DNA of 51,211 nucleotides from Bacteroidia bacterium. GTDB taxonomy: Bacteria; Bacteroidota; Bacteroidia; Bacteroidales; VadinHA17. A program made the position numbers and the translations under genes. The notes under the pieces were generated by a model. That model was not told the DNA's origin, did not search any database, and saw only the letters and a program-made list of their open reading frames with translations. Shown here piece by piece: positions 39,361 through 46,540 of this stretch. Numbering within the stretch: position 1 is the first letter of the stretch; each line of letters begins with the position of its first letter. Location: the NCBI GenBank assembly GCA_026391215.1, contig JAPLDX010000047.1:1-51211 (forward strand), in the 5' to 3' direction.

Positions 39361-39672
39361 AGCAATTCTTTGCCTTATTTCATTGGAATTTCAATCAACT
39401 AAAGTTCAGGATCGGTAAATTCATAAACAGATAAGTGATTGAGGTTGTTCATACGGGACAAAACTAGTCAAATCTGTTTAATACCATGAATCAAGTTTAT
39501 GGAACTGCTTGTGCATTGATATCCTGATAAAATGTTAAATAATGCTAATTTTAGCAGTTTCAGGATGGTCAGGGAAAGATTTGCAAAATTAAAATTAAAT
39601 CTTTGATCGTTTGAAAAGATCCATATATTTTAACAGGATAAGGTTGACTCTACAAATTGAAATTTTCTGACC
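39361..39672. other. 312-bp divergent spacer, no gene seen
   Basis: AT-rich spacer between the dioxygenase gene and the divergent outer-membrane protein gene. Neither strand holds an open frame that looks coding, and no KdpE-type half-site pair was found. TTTG-like and TAAATCTTTG stretches near 39600 might serve a promoter but do not fit consensus spacing. Confidence 0.5.
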
Positions 39673-40965
39673 ATGAATAACCGAATAGTTTTACTCCGGA
39701 CATTTTTATTGTTACTGATTATTTTGCCAGAATCTGGCTTTAGCCAGGGAAATAAAATTATCACCGATACGCTGAGGCAGGGTGCTGTAAAGATCTTTTT
39801 GGATTGTAACGAATGCGATATGAACTATATACGGCAGGAGATACCTTATATTAATTATGTTCGGGATGTCCGTGAAGCACAGGTTTATATACTTGAAACA
39901 ACCCAGAATGCCGGAAGCGGTGGTGATCAATATACTTTTACTTTTCAGGGACAAAGAGAATTTAAGGGGATGAATGATACTCTTGCATTTACCAGCAGCC
40001 CCGACCAGACAAATACCATTATAAGGGAAAAAAGAACCAAGATTCTTAAGATGGGGCTAATGAGGTATGTTGCCAGAACTCCGCTGATAGATGAGATTGA
40101 GATAAACCACAATACTGAGCTTGAACAGGAAGAAGTGGTCGATAGATGGAATAACTGGGTATTTGAATTATCTACAGAACCTCAATATCAATCTGAAGAG
40201 GCAAATAAACGATTGGAGTTGAGAAATTCGATCAATATATCAAAGGTCACACCTGAAATAAAACTTGAAGTCGAAATGGACCAGTTTTATAACAGGGAGA
40301 GGTTCATTGAAAATGTTAATACTGATTCAGCCAGCTCAAATACCTACATAACAAATGAGAAATTCATGAATATGCTTTTTGTGAAAAGCCTTGGGGAACA
40401 CTGGTCTGCAGGAGTTAAATCAAATCTTGGATCCTCGACCCGTGAAAACTATGGCTTCAAAACCGGTTTTCTGCCATCAGTTGAATATGATATTTTCCCT
40501 TATTCGGAATCGACTCACAGACAATTACGAATTTTGTATAGTATTGGTTTTCAGTATAATAAATATATTGACACAACTATCTATAATAAAGTAAATGAAA
40601 GTTTATATTTACAAATGTTAAACATTGCATTCCAGGTGCAGAAGAAATGGGGATCGGTTAATCTGGCTTTGGTAGGTTCAAATTATTTCCATGATTTTTC
40701 GAAGAACAGAATTGAACTTCTCTCCTCAATAAATATAAGAGTTTTTAAAGGATTATCTTTCCAGATCGAAGGTGGAGTAGCTCACTTAAGCGATCAGCTG
40801 AATCTAAAAAAGGGAGGCATTTCCGAGGCTGAAAGATTGTTGCAGTTGAGAGAGCTGGCAACAAAATATCGTATACAAGGAGGTATTGAGATAACTTATA
40901 CTTTCGGATCAATCTATAATAATATTGTTAATCCAAGATTTAGTTCCAGCGACTTTCATTATTGA
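39673..40965 (+). CDS. Hypothetical outer-membrane beta-barrel protein
   Basis: A 430-residue secreted protein with a signal peptide (about 1-24, ...ESGFSQ). Residues 35-115 form a mixed domain with a two-cysteine turn (FLDCNECDMNYIRQEIP) and YINYVRDVREAQVYIL, TFTFQGQREFKGMNDTL; from about 165 on, alternating polar and aromatic strands run to the C-terminus (GGIEITYTFGSIYNNIVNPRF), suggesting a 12-16-stranded barrel. A pattern of this kind (periplasmic domain plus barrel) recurs in Bacteroidota, but I recognise no named family. It stands alone and is convergent with the aminotransferase gene. Confidence 0.65.
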   Translation: MNNRIVLLRTFLLLLIILPESGFSQGNKIITDTLRQGAVKIFLDCNECDMNYIRQEIPYINYVRDVREAQVYILETTQNAGSGGDQYTFTFQGQREFKGMNDTLAFTSSPDQTNTIIREKRTKILKMGLMRYVARTPLIDEIEINHNTELEQEEVVDRWNNWVFELSTEPQYQSEEANKRLELRNSINISKVTPEIKLEVEMDQFYNRERFIENVNTDSASSNTYITNEKFMNMLFVKSLGEHWSAGVKSNLGSSTRENYGFKTGFLPSVEYDIFPYSESTHRQLRILYSIGFQYNKYIDTTIYNKVNESLYLQMLNIAFQVQKKWGSVNLALVGSNYFHDFSKNRIELLSSINIRVFKGLSFQIEGGVAHLSDQLNLKKGGISEAERLLQLRELATKYRIQGGIEITYTFGSIYNNIVNPRFSSSDFHY

Positions 40966-41033
40966 GGCTTTTAATCCTGCCTGCAGTAAAAAATCGCTTC
41001 CCACCCTAAAATATTTTTATTATATAAATATGC

Positions 41034-41062
41034 GTTTATATAAACATTCATTTATATGAATG
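41034..41062. repeat. AT-rich palindromes between convergent genes
   Basis: GTTTATATAAAC (41034-41045) is a perfect palindrome, and CATTCA/TGAATG (41045-41062) flank a 6-base loop, overlapping the end of the aminotransferase gene. They may fold in RNA at the meeting point of two transcripts; no classic terminator is seen. Confidence 0.3.
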
Positions 41063-42436
41063 ATCTGAAAAAACTTCATTAGAGGAGTACTTTTGTATTT
41101 TTATTATTGCAGTTACTATATCTTCCATGTCTCTCATTGTACCCAGGAAAACTTTTTGTCCCAATGATAATCCTGTCTCCTTATCGATTCTTTCGTTGAC
41201 CGGGCACAAATTTTCTCTTCTGTATTTATCAAGTCGCTCTTTGGAAAAAACCTTCTGAAATCCCCGTAAGTTTAAGTAAGTTTCAATAAAGGGATCCAGA
41301 TGAAGTGAAGAATCGATCCCGCGTCCAAATGGGATTCCTTCAGCGCGCATAGCTTCCACGAACTTTGTTTTGGGCAAATCATTAAAATACTCCTTTTCAT
41401 ATATCAGTTGATATTCGTAGAAGGATCGCCTGGTTTGGCCAGAATATTTTTTAGTCGGACGGACGCCTTTAATTTCAGACAATAATTTTTCCAGGTAAAG
41501 GGAATTCTCATCACGTTGAGCGCTTTGTACCTCCAGACGACGTATTTGTCCCAGTAAAGTGGCTGCAACAAATGGTGTTATCCGAAAATTAGATCCGGGG
41601 AAGGATCTTCTCTGACCTCTGGGATCTCTTCCATTATTAGTGTACGCATCGACTTTAGCCATAATATTATCGTCATTCCCTATAACGGCACCGCCTTCAC
41701 CTCCGCAGAGACTCTTTCCTTCCTGGAAACTAAAACAACCCAGATCACCAATAGCCCCCAGTTTCTTATTCCTCCATTCGCCCATATGTGCCTGACAGGC
41801 ATCTTCAATGACCACCAGGTTATGCTTTTTTGCAATTGCCAGTATCTTATCCATATCTGCTGCAGCTCCTCCGATGTGTACAGGAAGAATAGCCCTGGTA
41901 TTTGGTGTTATTCGTTCTTCTATCAAATCGGCATTTATCATAAATGTTTCAGGATCTGAATCAACAAACACAGGTAATGCAAATAAATTGAATGTAGTCT
42001 GCGCAGTGGCAATAAATGTGTTTGTTTGTGTAATGACTTCATCACCAGGACCAATATCGAAGGCACGCTGCGCTGCATCCAGTGCATCGGTTCCGGAGTT
42101 GGTAGTGGCACAATAACTAACTCCCATAAGTTCTGCAAACTCCTTTTCAAACCTGACTGAAAGTTCTTTATCAGAATTACTGTATTCTGACCATTTCTTG
42201 CTTTTATAAGCATCCAGATACATTTGTACATCCGAATCTTCATATACAGGCCACGATCCTCCGAGAGCAGAACCTTTTTGGCGAACAGGAGAACCACCAA
42301 GTATTGCAGGTTTTTCAACATCCTGAATTATGTCAAGATAAACAGATGCCAATCCGGTTGAGGCAAGGGTAACTCCTGCTGCACCTATCGACGTCTTTTT
42401 AACAAACGTTCTGCGTGTTAATGGTTTATTTTTCAT
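41048..42436 (-). CDS. DegT/DnrJ/EryC1-type aminotransferase with Tat signal
   Basis: A 462-residue PLP enzyme of the sugar-aminotransferase fold. The PLP lysine is K241 in FSFQEGKSLCGGEGGAV; other blocks are ATNSGTDALDAAQRAFDIGPGDEV, PVHIGGAAADMDKI and VIEDACQAHMGEWRNKKLG. Unusually, it opens with a twin-arginine signal, PLTRRTFVKKTSIGAAGVTL, so it is likely folded in the cytoplasm and exported. The start at 42436 puts this signal at the N-terminus; an ATG at 42472 overlapping the slipin stop (ATGA) is the alternative and would add 12 residues. Exported members of this family occur in Bacteroidota and Planctomycetota; substrate unknown. Confidence 0.82.
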   Translation of the reverse strand: MKNKPLTRRTFVKKTSIGAAGVTLASTGLASVYLDIIQDVEKPAILGGSPVRQKGSALGGSWPVYEDSDVQMYLDAYKSKKWSEYSNSDKELSVRFEKEFAELMGVSYCATTNSGTDALDAAQRAFDIGPGDEVITQTNTFIATAQTTFNLFALPVFVDSDPETFMINADLIEERITPNTRAILPVHIGGAAADMDKILAIAKKHNLVVIEDACQAHMGEWRNKKLGAIGDLGCFSFQEGKSLCGGEGGAVIGNDDNIMAKVDAYTNNGRDPRGQRRSFPGSNFRITPFVAATLLGQIRRLEVQSAQRDENSLYLEKLLSEIKGVRPTKKYSGQTRRSFYEYQLIYEKEYFNDLPKTKFVEAMRAEGIPFGRGIDSSLHLDPFIETYLNLRGFQKVFSKERLDKYRRENLCPVNERIDKETGLSLGQKVFLGTMRDMEDIVTAIIKIQKYSSNEVFSDHSYK

Positions 42437-42468
42437 ATTTTTCACAGAGCTTGCTTTAGCTGATAATA

Positions 42469-43190
42469 TCATTCTTTTTTCTTTCTTTCCAATGGAATTA
42501 TTCCGGCCATCTCTCCAATGATATTTACCAATTCAGTTCCTGCCGGAACAACAATTTTAGCATTATTTCCAAGTGATGCTTCAAGAGCCTCTAACTTTCG
42601 CAATAACTGTGCACAGCTGTAGCAGAATCTATAGCCGCTATTTTTTCATTTTCAGCTTTTACCACTTTGTTCATGGTATCCTGTACATCACTTGGAGGGT
42701 CAATTTCTTTCAACTCTGTCCGGACAATTTCAATACCCCAGGTCTGGGTTTCATTATGGAGTGTCCTATATAGTTCAGAATTAATTTTTCCTCTTTCGCT
42801 GTTGGCCGATTTAAGCGTGAGTGTACCTATAATATTACGCAGAGTGGTGCGTGCCAGATTAACGATCTGCAATCTGTAATTATTAACATTGTATATTGAT
42901 CCCTTAACACTTTCTTCTTCAGATTTCACCCTGAAATAAACCTGTGCATCAACGCTTGCATTCAGATTATCGTTTGTGATTATTTCCTGTGGCTGGGCAT
43001 CTACCATCTGTTCGGTCACATTAACCAGGTATAGTTTGTCAATAATCGGTATAATCCAGTGAAATCCCGGATTTGCAAAATTATGGTATTTCCCAAGCCT
43101 CTCAATTAAAGCTCGTTGTGTTGGTCGTACAATTCTGATTCCGGCAAGAAATACCAGTACAATTGGAGTTATTACATACAAATAGTTCAT
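42469..43190 (-). pseudogene. Slipin/stomatin-like (SPFH) protein with internal deletion and frameshift
   Basis: The gene starts normally: a membrane hairpin (MNYLYVITPIVLVFLAG), then the SPFH domain with RPTQRALIERLGKYHNFANPG, VTEQMVDAQPQEIITNDNLN and VKAENEKIAAIDSATA. There the frame shifts and ends at 42591 (VHSYCES). In another frame the true family C-terminus follows at once: QLLRKLEALEASLGNNAKIV, then PAGTELVNIIGEM and IIPLERKKKE, ending at 42469. The usual coiled-coil stretch between (…ADGEKRAAI… type) is missing, some tens of residues. So a deletion removed the middle and broke the frame. The 199-residue product could still reach the membrane but would lack the oligomerising tail. Confidence 0.8.
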
Positions 43191-43469
43191 TTTAATTTCC
43201 TTTCTTTTAATAAATGATTATGTTTCAAAATGGGATTAACGAGCTCGCAAGCTCTATTGTATTTAGAATGAAATGATGTAACTCCTTAAATAATCCTTGA
43301 CAGCATTATAGAAAAGATAATAATCTATATGCCTTATTTTCTATAAAGATAACAATAAATATCTGAAAATCAATATGTATTGATTGTGACATAGCCAGAG
43401 TAACATTCTATATTAATCAGGATTAGCTCTATTTTGGCCATAACCGGCTGTGCGGGCCGGCAGGCAGGT

Positions 43470-43607
43470 TCATGTCGAATTTATCTCATGGGTAGTTTTG
43501 AAATAACCCTTTATCGTAATTTTCCTTGCCCTGCCAATAATAGCATTTTTCAATCGTTCTTTGAAGGAATAACTTTCATATAAACTCCCTATCTCTTTCC
43601 CATCCAT
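43470..43607 (-). CDS. Predicted small basic protein under a KdpE-type promoter
   Basis: A 45-residue frame from ATG 43607. It has no signal or membrane helix; the middle is basic (ERLKNAIIGRARKITIKGYF) and could form a helix. No family is recognised, and a frame of this size could arise by chance. What supports it is position: it is the first frame downstream of the KdpE-type promoter at 43674-43741, with a predicted 5' leader of about 60 bases. The 279 bp from here to the slipin gene holds no other frame; a 5-bp inverted repeat (GAGCT/AGCTC, 43241-43254) and a GC-rich patch (43445-43469) are all I see there. Confidence 0.3.
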   Translation of the reverse strand: MDGKEIGSLYESYSFKERLKNAIIGRARKITIKGYFKTTHEINST

Positions 43608-43673
43608 TATCTTGTTATTTAGATATACAATTTAAATCAGTTGCTCACCCTGTTTATTTATTCATAAACCGCG

Positions 43674-43741
43674 CAAAAGTATACAGCAGGAAATAAAGAC
43701 GTTATAAAGATTTGTCGGGGAGATATAATTATTTTACAAAG
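43674..43741 (-). promoter_or_regulatory. KdpE-type promoter upstream of the 45-codon frame
   Basis: On the minus strand: CTTTGTA (43741-43735), 4 bp, AATTATA (43730-43724), 14 bp, CTTTATA (43709-43703), 4 bp, CTTTATT (43698-43692), 10 bp, and TACTTTTG (43681-43674). Spacing is identical to the kdpF promoter at every step. The distal pair is weaker than the proximal pair. Confidence 0.65.
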
Positions 43742-43788
43742 GCACTGTGAATATTGTATGTGTCCCTGCTTCGGTTTGTAAAGTCATA

Positions 43789-43929
43789 TTAAATATGCTT
43801 CTTAGAATGGCTCTCCGGATCAAACTTCAGATATTCGTCTAATTTGAAAATATGCCCAATCAATTCCCCAATTGCAAAGATTAGGAACAAGCCACCGAAT
43901 AATTCAATTATTAATATCAGGCAGTCCAT
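43789..43929 (-). CDS. Small membrane protein under a KdpE-type promoter
   Basis: A 46-residue frame opening MDCLILIIELFGGLFLIFAI, a single amphipathic-to-hydrophobic membrane helix, followed by a polar tail (GELIGHIFKLDEYLKFDPES, HSKKHI). Acidic E9 and E22 lie in or next to the helix. It begins about 20 bases after the predicted transcript start of the promoter at 43956-44022 and lies just downstream of the second kdpDE pair. I recognise no family; it is unlike KdpF in sequence, but size, single helix and regulation suggest an accessory subunit or regulator of K+ transport. This is inference. Confidence 0.6.
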   Translation of the reverse strand: MDCLILIIELFGGLFLIFAIGELIGHIFKLDEYLKFDPESHSKKHI

Positions 43930-43955
43930 AGTAATTTTGAAATTTATTGACGAAT

Positions 43956-44022
43956 CAAAATTACCAGGCAGTAAATAAAGGTTATATAAAGATTAACAGC
44001 AGGTTATAAATTTTTTATAAAT
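43956..44022 (-). promoter_or_regulatory. KdpE-type promoter of the 46-residue membrane protein
   Basis: On the minus strand: ATTTATA (44022-44016), 4 bp, ATTTATA (44011-44005), 13 bp, CTTTATA (43991-43985), 4 bp, CTTTATT (43980-43974), 10 bp, and TAATTTTG (43963-43956). It is one base shorter than the other four copies, in the gap between the pairs. It starts 20 bp after the end of the second kdpE. Confidence 0.7.
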
Positions 44023-44041
44023 AATTATCTTTTTAAATAAT

Positions 44042-44725
44042 TTAATTTCCAAATCTATATCCAATACCAGATTCTGTGATTAACAACTCAGGTTTTGAGG
44101 GATTTTCTTCTATCTTTTTCCTTAGTTGAGCTATAAAAACTCTGAGATATTGTGTTTGCTCATAATAACTATATCCCCATATCTCTCTTAATAAAAACTG
44201 ATGAGTCAAAACACGTCCTTGATTTTTAGCAAGAAGTGATAATAAGGAGAACTCTGTTGCAGTAAGTTTGACTATTTCGTTGTTTTTTCTCACTACATGG
44301 TTTATTAAGTCTATGCTCAGTGATCCAAACTCTAATATCGGGCTGTCAATCTTTTCTGTATTTAATCTTATTGCCGTACGAACTCTTGCAAGCAACTCTC
44401 CGCTCCTGAATGGTTTTGTTAAATAATCATTTGCCCCTTTATCTAATGCATAAATAATATCATCTTCAGAGTTTCTGACAGTTAATACAATTATTGGCTT
44501 ATTAAACCATTCCCTTAGTTTTACTAACAGTTCCAGCCCGTCAATATCAGGTAATCCAAGATCAAGGATTATTGCAGAGGGATTATGTGTTGCAGCAGAA
44601 GTAAGGCCCTCTTTACCGTCAGAAGCAAAGATGGTCTTGTATCCATTTGATGTAAGTGAGATTTCAAGGAGACGACGGATTTGTATCTCATCGTCAATTA
44701 TTAAGATGGTGTCGTTTTCATTCAT
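44042..44725 (-). CDS. Second KdpE-type response regulator
   Basis: A 227-residue OmpR-type regulator that aligns without gaps to the KdpE at 23735-24418; about 180 residues are identical by eye. The phospho-acceptor is D55 in AIILDLGLPD, with D11-D12 and the Lys in LTKPFRSGEL. The last 37 residues, holding the recognition helix (TQYLRVFIAQLRKKIEENPS) and the wing (LLITESGIGYRFGN), are the same in both, so the two should bind the same operator. Its start overlaps the kinase gene by 4 bp. Confidence 0.92.
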   Translation of the reverse strand: MNENDTILIIDDEIQIRRLLEISLTSNGYKTIFASDGKEGLTSAATHNPSAIILDLGLPDIDGLELLVKLREWFNKPIIVLTVRNSEDDIIYALDKGANDYLTKPFRSGELLARVRTAIRLNTEKIDSPILEFGSLSIDLINHVVRKNNEIVKLTATEFSLLSLLAKNQGRVLTHQFLLREIWGYSYYEQTQYLRVFIAQLRKKIEENPSKPELLITESGIGYRFGN

Positions 44726-46251
44726 TCTTCGAGTTCTAAATTCTTTATATCAGGAATTTCAGTAGGTATTGTAATCGTAAATTTTGCCCCTTTTGTCTCC
44801 AGGTTCTCAACTTTAACAGTTCCTTTATGGGCTTCTACCAACCCTTTTACAATTGACAATCCTAAGCCCAGACCACCAGCTTTTAAACTATCAACCCTGA
44901 AAAATTTATTGAATATTTTGTCTAACGATTCTTGTGGGAATCCAGGACCATTGTCTTCAACAAGAATAATTAGATTACTTCCTCTATAATTGGCATTGAA
45001 TCTTATAATTGATCCAGCAGGGGTATATTGACAAGAGTTCAGAACCAGGTTATAAATAACTTGTTCCATCAAACCAAAATCCAGTCTTACTAATGGCATA
45101 TCAGTTGGGATTGAACTTAAAAGATGAAATTGTTCTAACTCCTGCTTAAGGATCTTAGTTACATTGTTCAAAAGATCATTAATATCACACCAATCTAACC
45201 GTGCAGATATTTTTCCACTTTCAAGACGTGACATATTTAAGAGATTCTCTACAAGGTGATTTAATCTTGCCGAGGCCTTGAATATTTCTTCAAAAAGTTG
45301 TGTTCTGTCTTTATCTGTAGTCTGTGGCATTAATAGGGTATCCGAAGCACCCATTATTGTAGCTATCGGTATTCTGAATTCATGGGAGATAAGTGTAAAA
45401 AGTGTTTTGTACAATTTATCCGATTCATCAAGTACCCGTGCTTTAAGCGCTAACTCACTCAGAAGTTCACGTTCAAGGGCATTTGATATCTGAGTAAAAT
45501 AACCAATCCAGAATATCTCTTTCTCACTTGAAAGTGATTTTTCGAATCCAATTGCGATTACTCCGGGACTAAGCTGCTTTCCAGTTAATGGGTAATATGT
45601 CAGGCTTGTCTCATTATAGAAATCCGTGAATCTCCCTGCTTTCATCGAATTTTTAAAGACCCATTCTGCTATTTTATAATCCACTCGAAAATGATCCTTT
45701 TCATTTCCTCGCTTGACCAATATTTCAATTTTGCTTTTCTTTTCCTGTAAGAAAAATATGGCGGAAGCATTGAAGTATTTCTTAACATCTAAAAATGCTA
45801 CATCTAATATTTCATTTACACCACTTGTATTTGACAGTTCTCTTGTTAATTTGAAAATTGCATTAGTCCGTTCTTCTCTTTCCAGAGCCAGCTTTTCCTG
45901 CCTGCGTATTCGATATGTCAAAATGCCATTAATCAGGGCAATAAAAAAGAAAGAGCCAAACATCAGCTTATCCTCTGTCTTTTCAATATGAAAAGCAAAG
46001 TGAGGAGGAATAAAAAAATAATTCCAAACAAGAGAGCTGATTGTTGAAGCAAGCAAAATAGGGCCTATACTCAAAAAAGCCGCCATTATCGAAACTACAA
46101 AAAGCAGAATGAATGAAACTATATAATATCCCTGCTGATTTGAAAGAGGCCTGCATAGTAATGCAGTTAATGCAATAATAAAAATTACAATTAAATACTG
46201 ATTGATCTTAGAGGTAAGTATTGAATATGATATTTTTTTAATCTCCTGCAT
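44722..46251 (-). CDS. KdpD-like histidine kinase lacking the N-terminal KdpD and Usp domains
   Basis: A 509-residue membrane kinase equal to the C-terminal 500 residues or so of KdpD. Four membrane segments of the DUF4118 type (about 20-115, with FIPPHFAFHIEKTEDKL) are followed by a GAF-like region, HisKA with H290 in LISHEFRIPIATIMGASD, and an ATPase domain (YNLVLNSCQYTPAGS, VEDNGPGFP, GLGLGLSIV). The cytoplasmic KdpD/Usp half that senses ions, nucleotides and c-di-AMP in full-length KdpD is absent, with no trace upstream. It is divergent from kup, and a -7-like TAATTTTG lies at 46285-46278 on its strand without a proper -33. Confidence 0.9.
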   Translation of the reverse strand: MQEIKKISYSILTSKINQYLIVIFIIALTALLCRPLSNQQGYYIVSFILLFVVSIMAAFLSIGPILLASTISSLVWNYFFIPPHFAFHIEKTEDKLMFGSFFFIALINGILTYRIRRQEKLALEREERTNAIFKLTRELSNTSGVNEILDVAFLDVKKYFNASAIFFLQEKKSKIEILVKRGNEKDHFRVDYKIAEWVFKNSMKAGRFTDFYNETSLTYYPLTGKQLSPGVIAIGFEKSLSSEKEIFWIGYFTQISNALERELLSELALKARVLDESDKLYKTLFTLISHEFRIPIATIMGASDTLLMPQTTDKDRTQLFEEIFKASARLNHLVENLLNMSRLESGKISARLDWCDINDLLNNVTKILKQELEQFHLLSSIPTDMPLVRLDFGLMEQVIYNLVLNSCQYTPAGSIIRFNANYRGSNLIILVEDNGPGFPQESLDKIFNKFFRVDSLKAGGLGLGLSIVKGLVEAHKGTVKVENLETKGAKFTITIPTEIPDIKNLELEE

Positions 46252-46371
46252 TTAAATCATTTAATCTCAGGTATATACAAAATTAGCTTATTAGTATCTA
46301 AGTTACTCATTATAACAAATGAAATAAAAAATATGTATTAATTATTATCTGAAGAAGACGTGATTTAAAAT

Positions 46372-46439
46372 CTTTATAAAATCTTTATACATTCTATTGT
46401 CTTATTTTCAACTTCTTTATAATACTCCATCTACTTTTG
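46372..46439 (+). promoter_or_regulatory. KdpE-type promoter of kup
   Basis: CTTTATA (46372-46378), 4 bp, CTTTATA (46383-46389), 14 bp, ATTTTCA (46404-46410), 4 bp, CTTTATA (46415-46421), 10 bp, and the -7 element TACTTTTG (46432-46439). Every spacing equals that of the kdpF promoter. The leader to kup is about 75-95 bases. Long stretches match the region at 31724-31791, pointing to common descent. Confidence 0.75.
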
Positions 46440-46540
46440 CCAGGTTTATTCAATAAGAATAAGCTAAACATTTTTGATTTGAGCAACAGAAGTATTAAAT
46501 GCAACATTATAAGTGAATTGTGGATTTTGGAGGGAGGCAT

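Noticed and set aside
43324..43360. KdpE-type site directly before the slipin gene
   Set aside because: A single TATAAAG (43342-43348) is present without a partner at 11 bp or a -7 element at the right distance.
43445..43469. Insertion-sequence end
   Set aside because: The GC-rich patch with GGCCGG and repeated GGCAGG is a short palindrome-like repeat; no transposase, terminal repeats or target duplication is near it.
46252..46371. A sixth KdpE-type promoter driving the truncated kinase on the minus strand
   Set aside because: A TAATTTTG -7 match exists at 46285-46278, but no CTTTATA-like pairs lie 10 bp upstream of it, so the architecture is absent.
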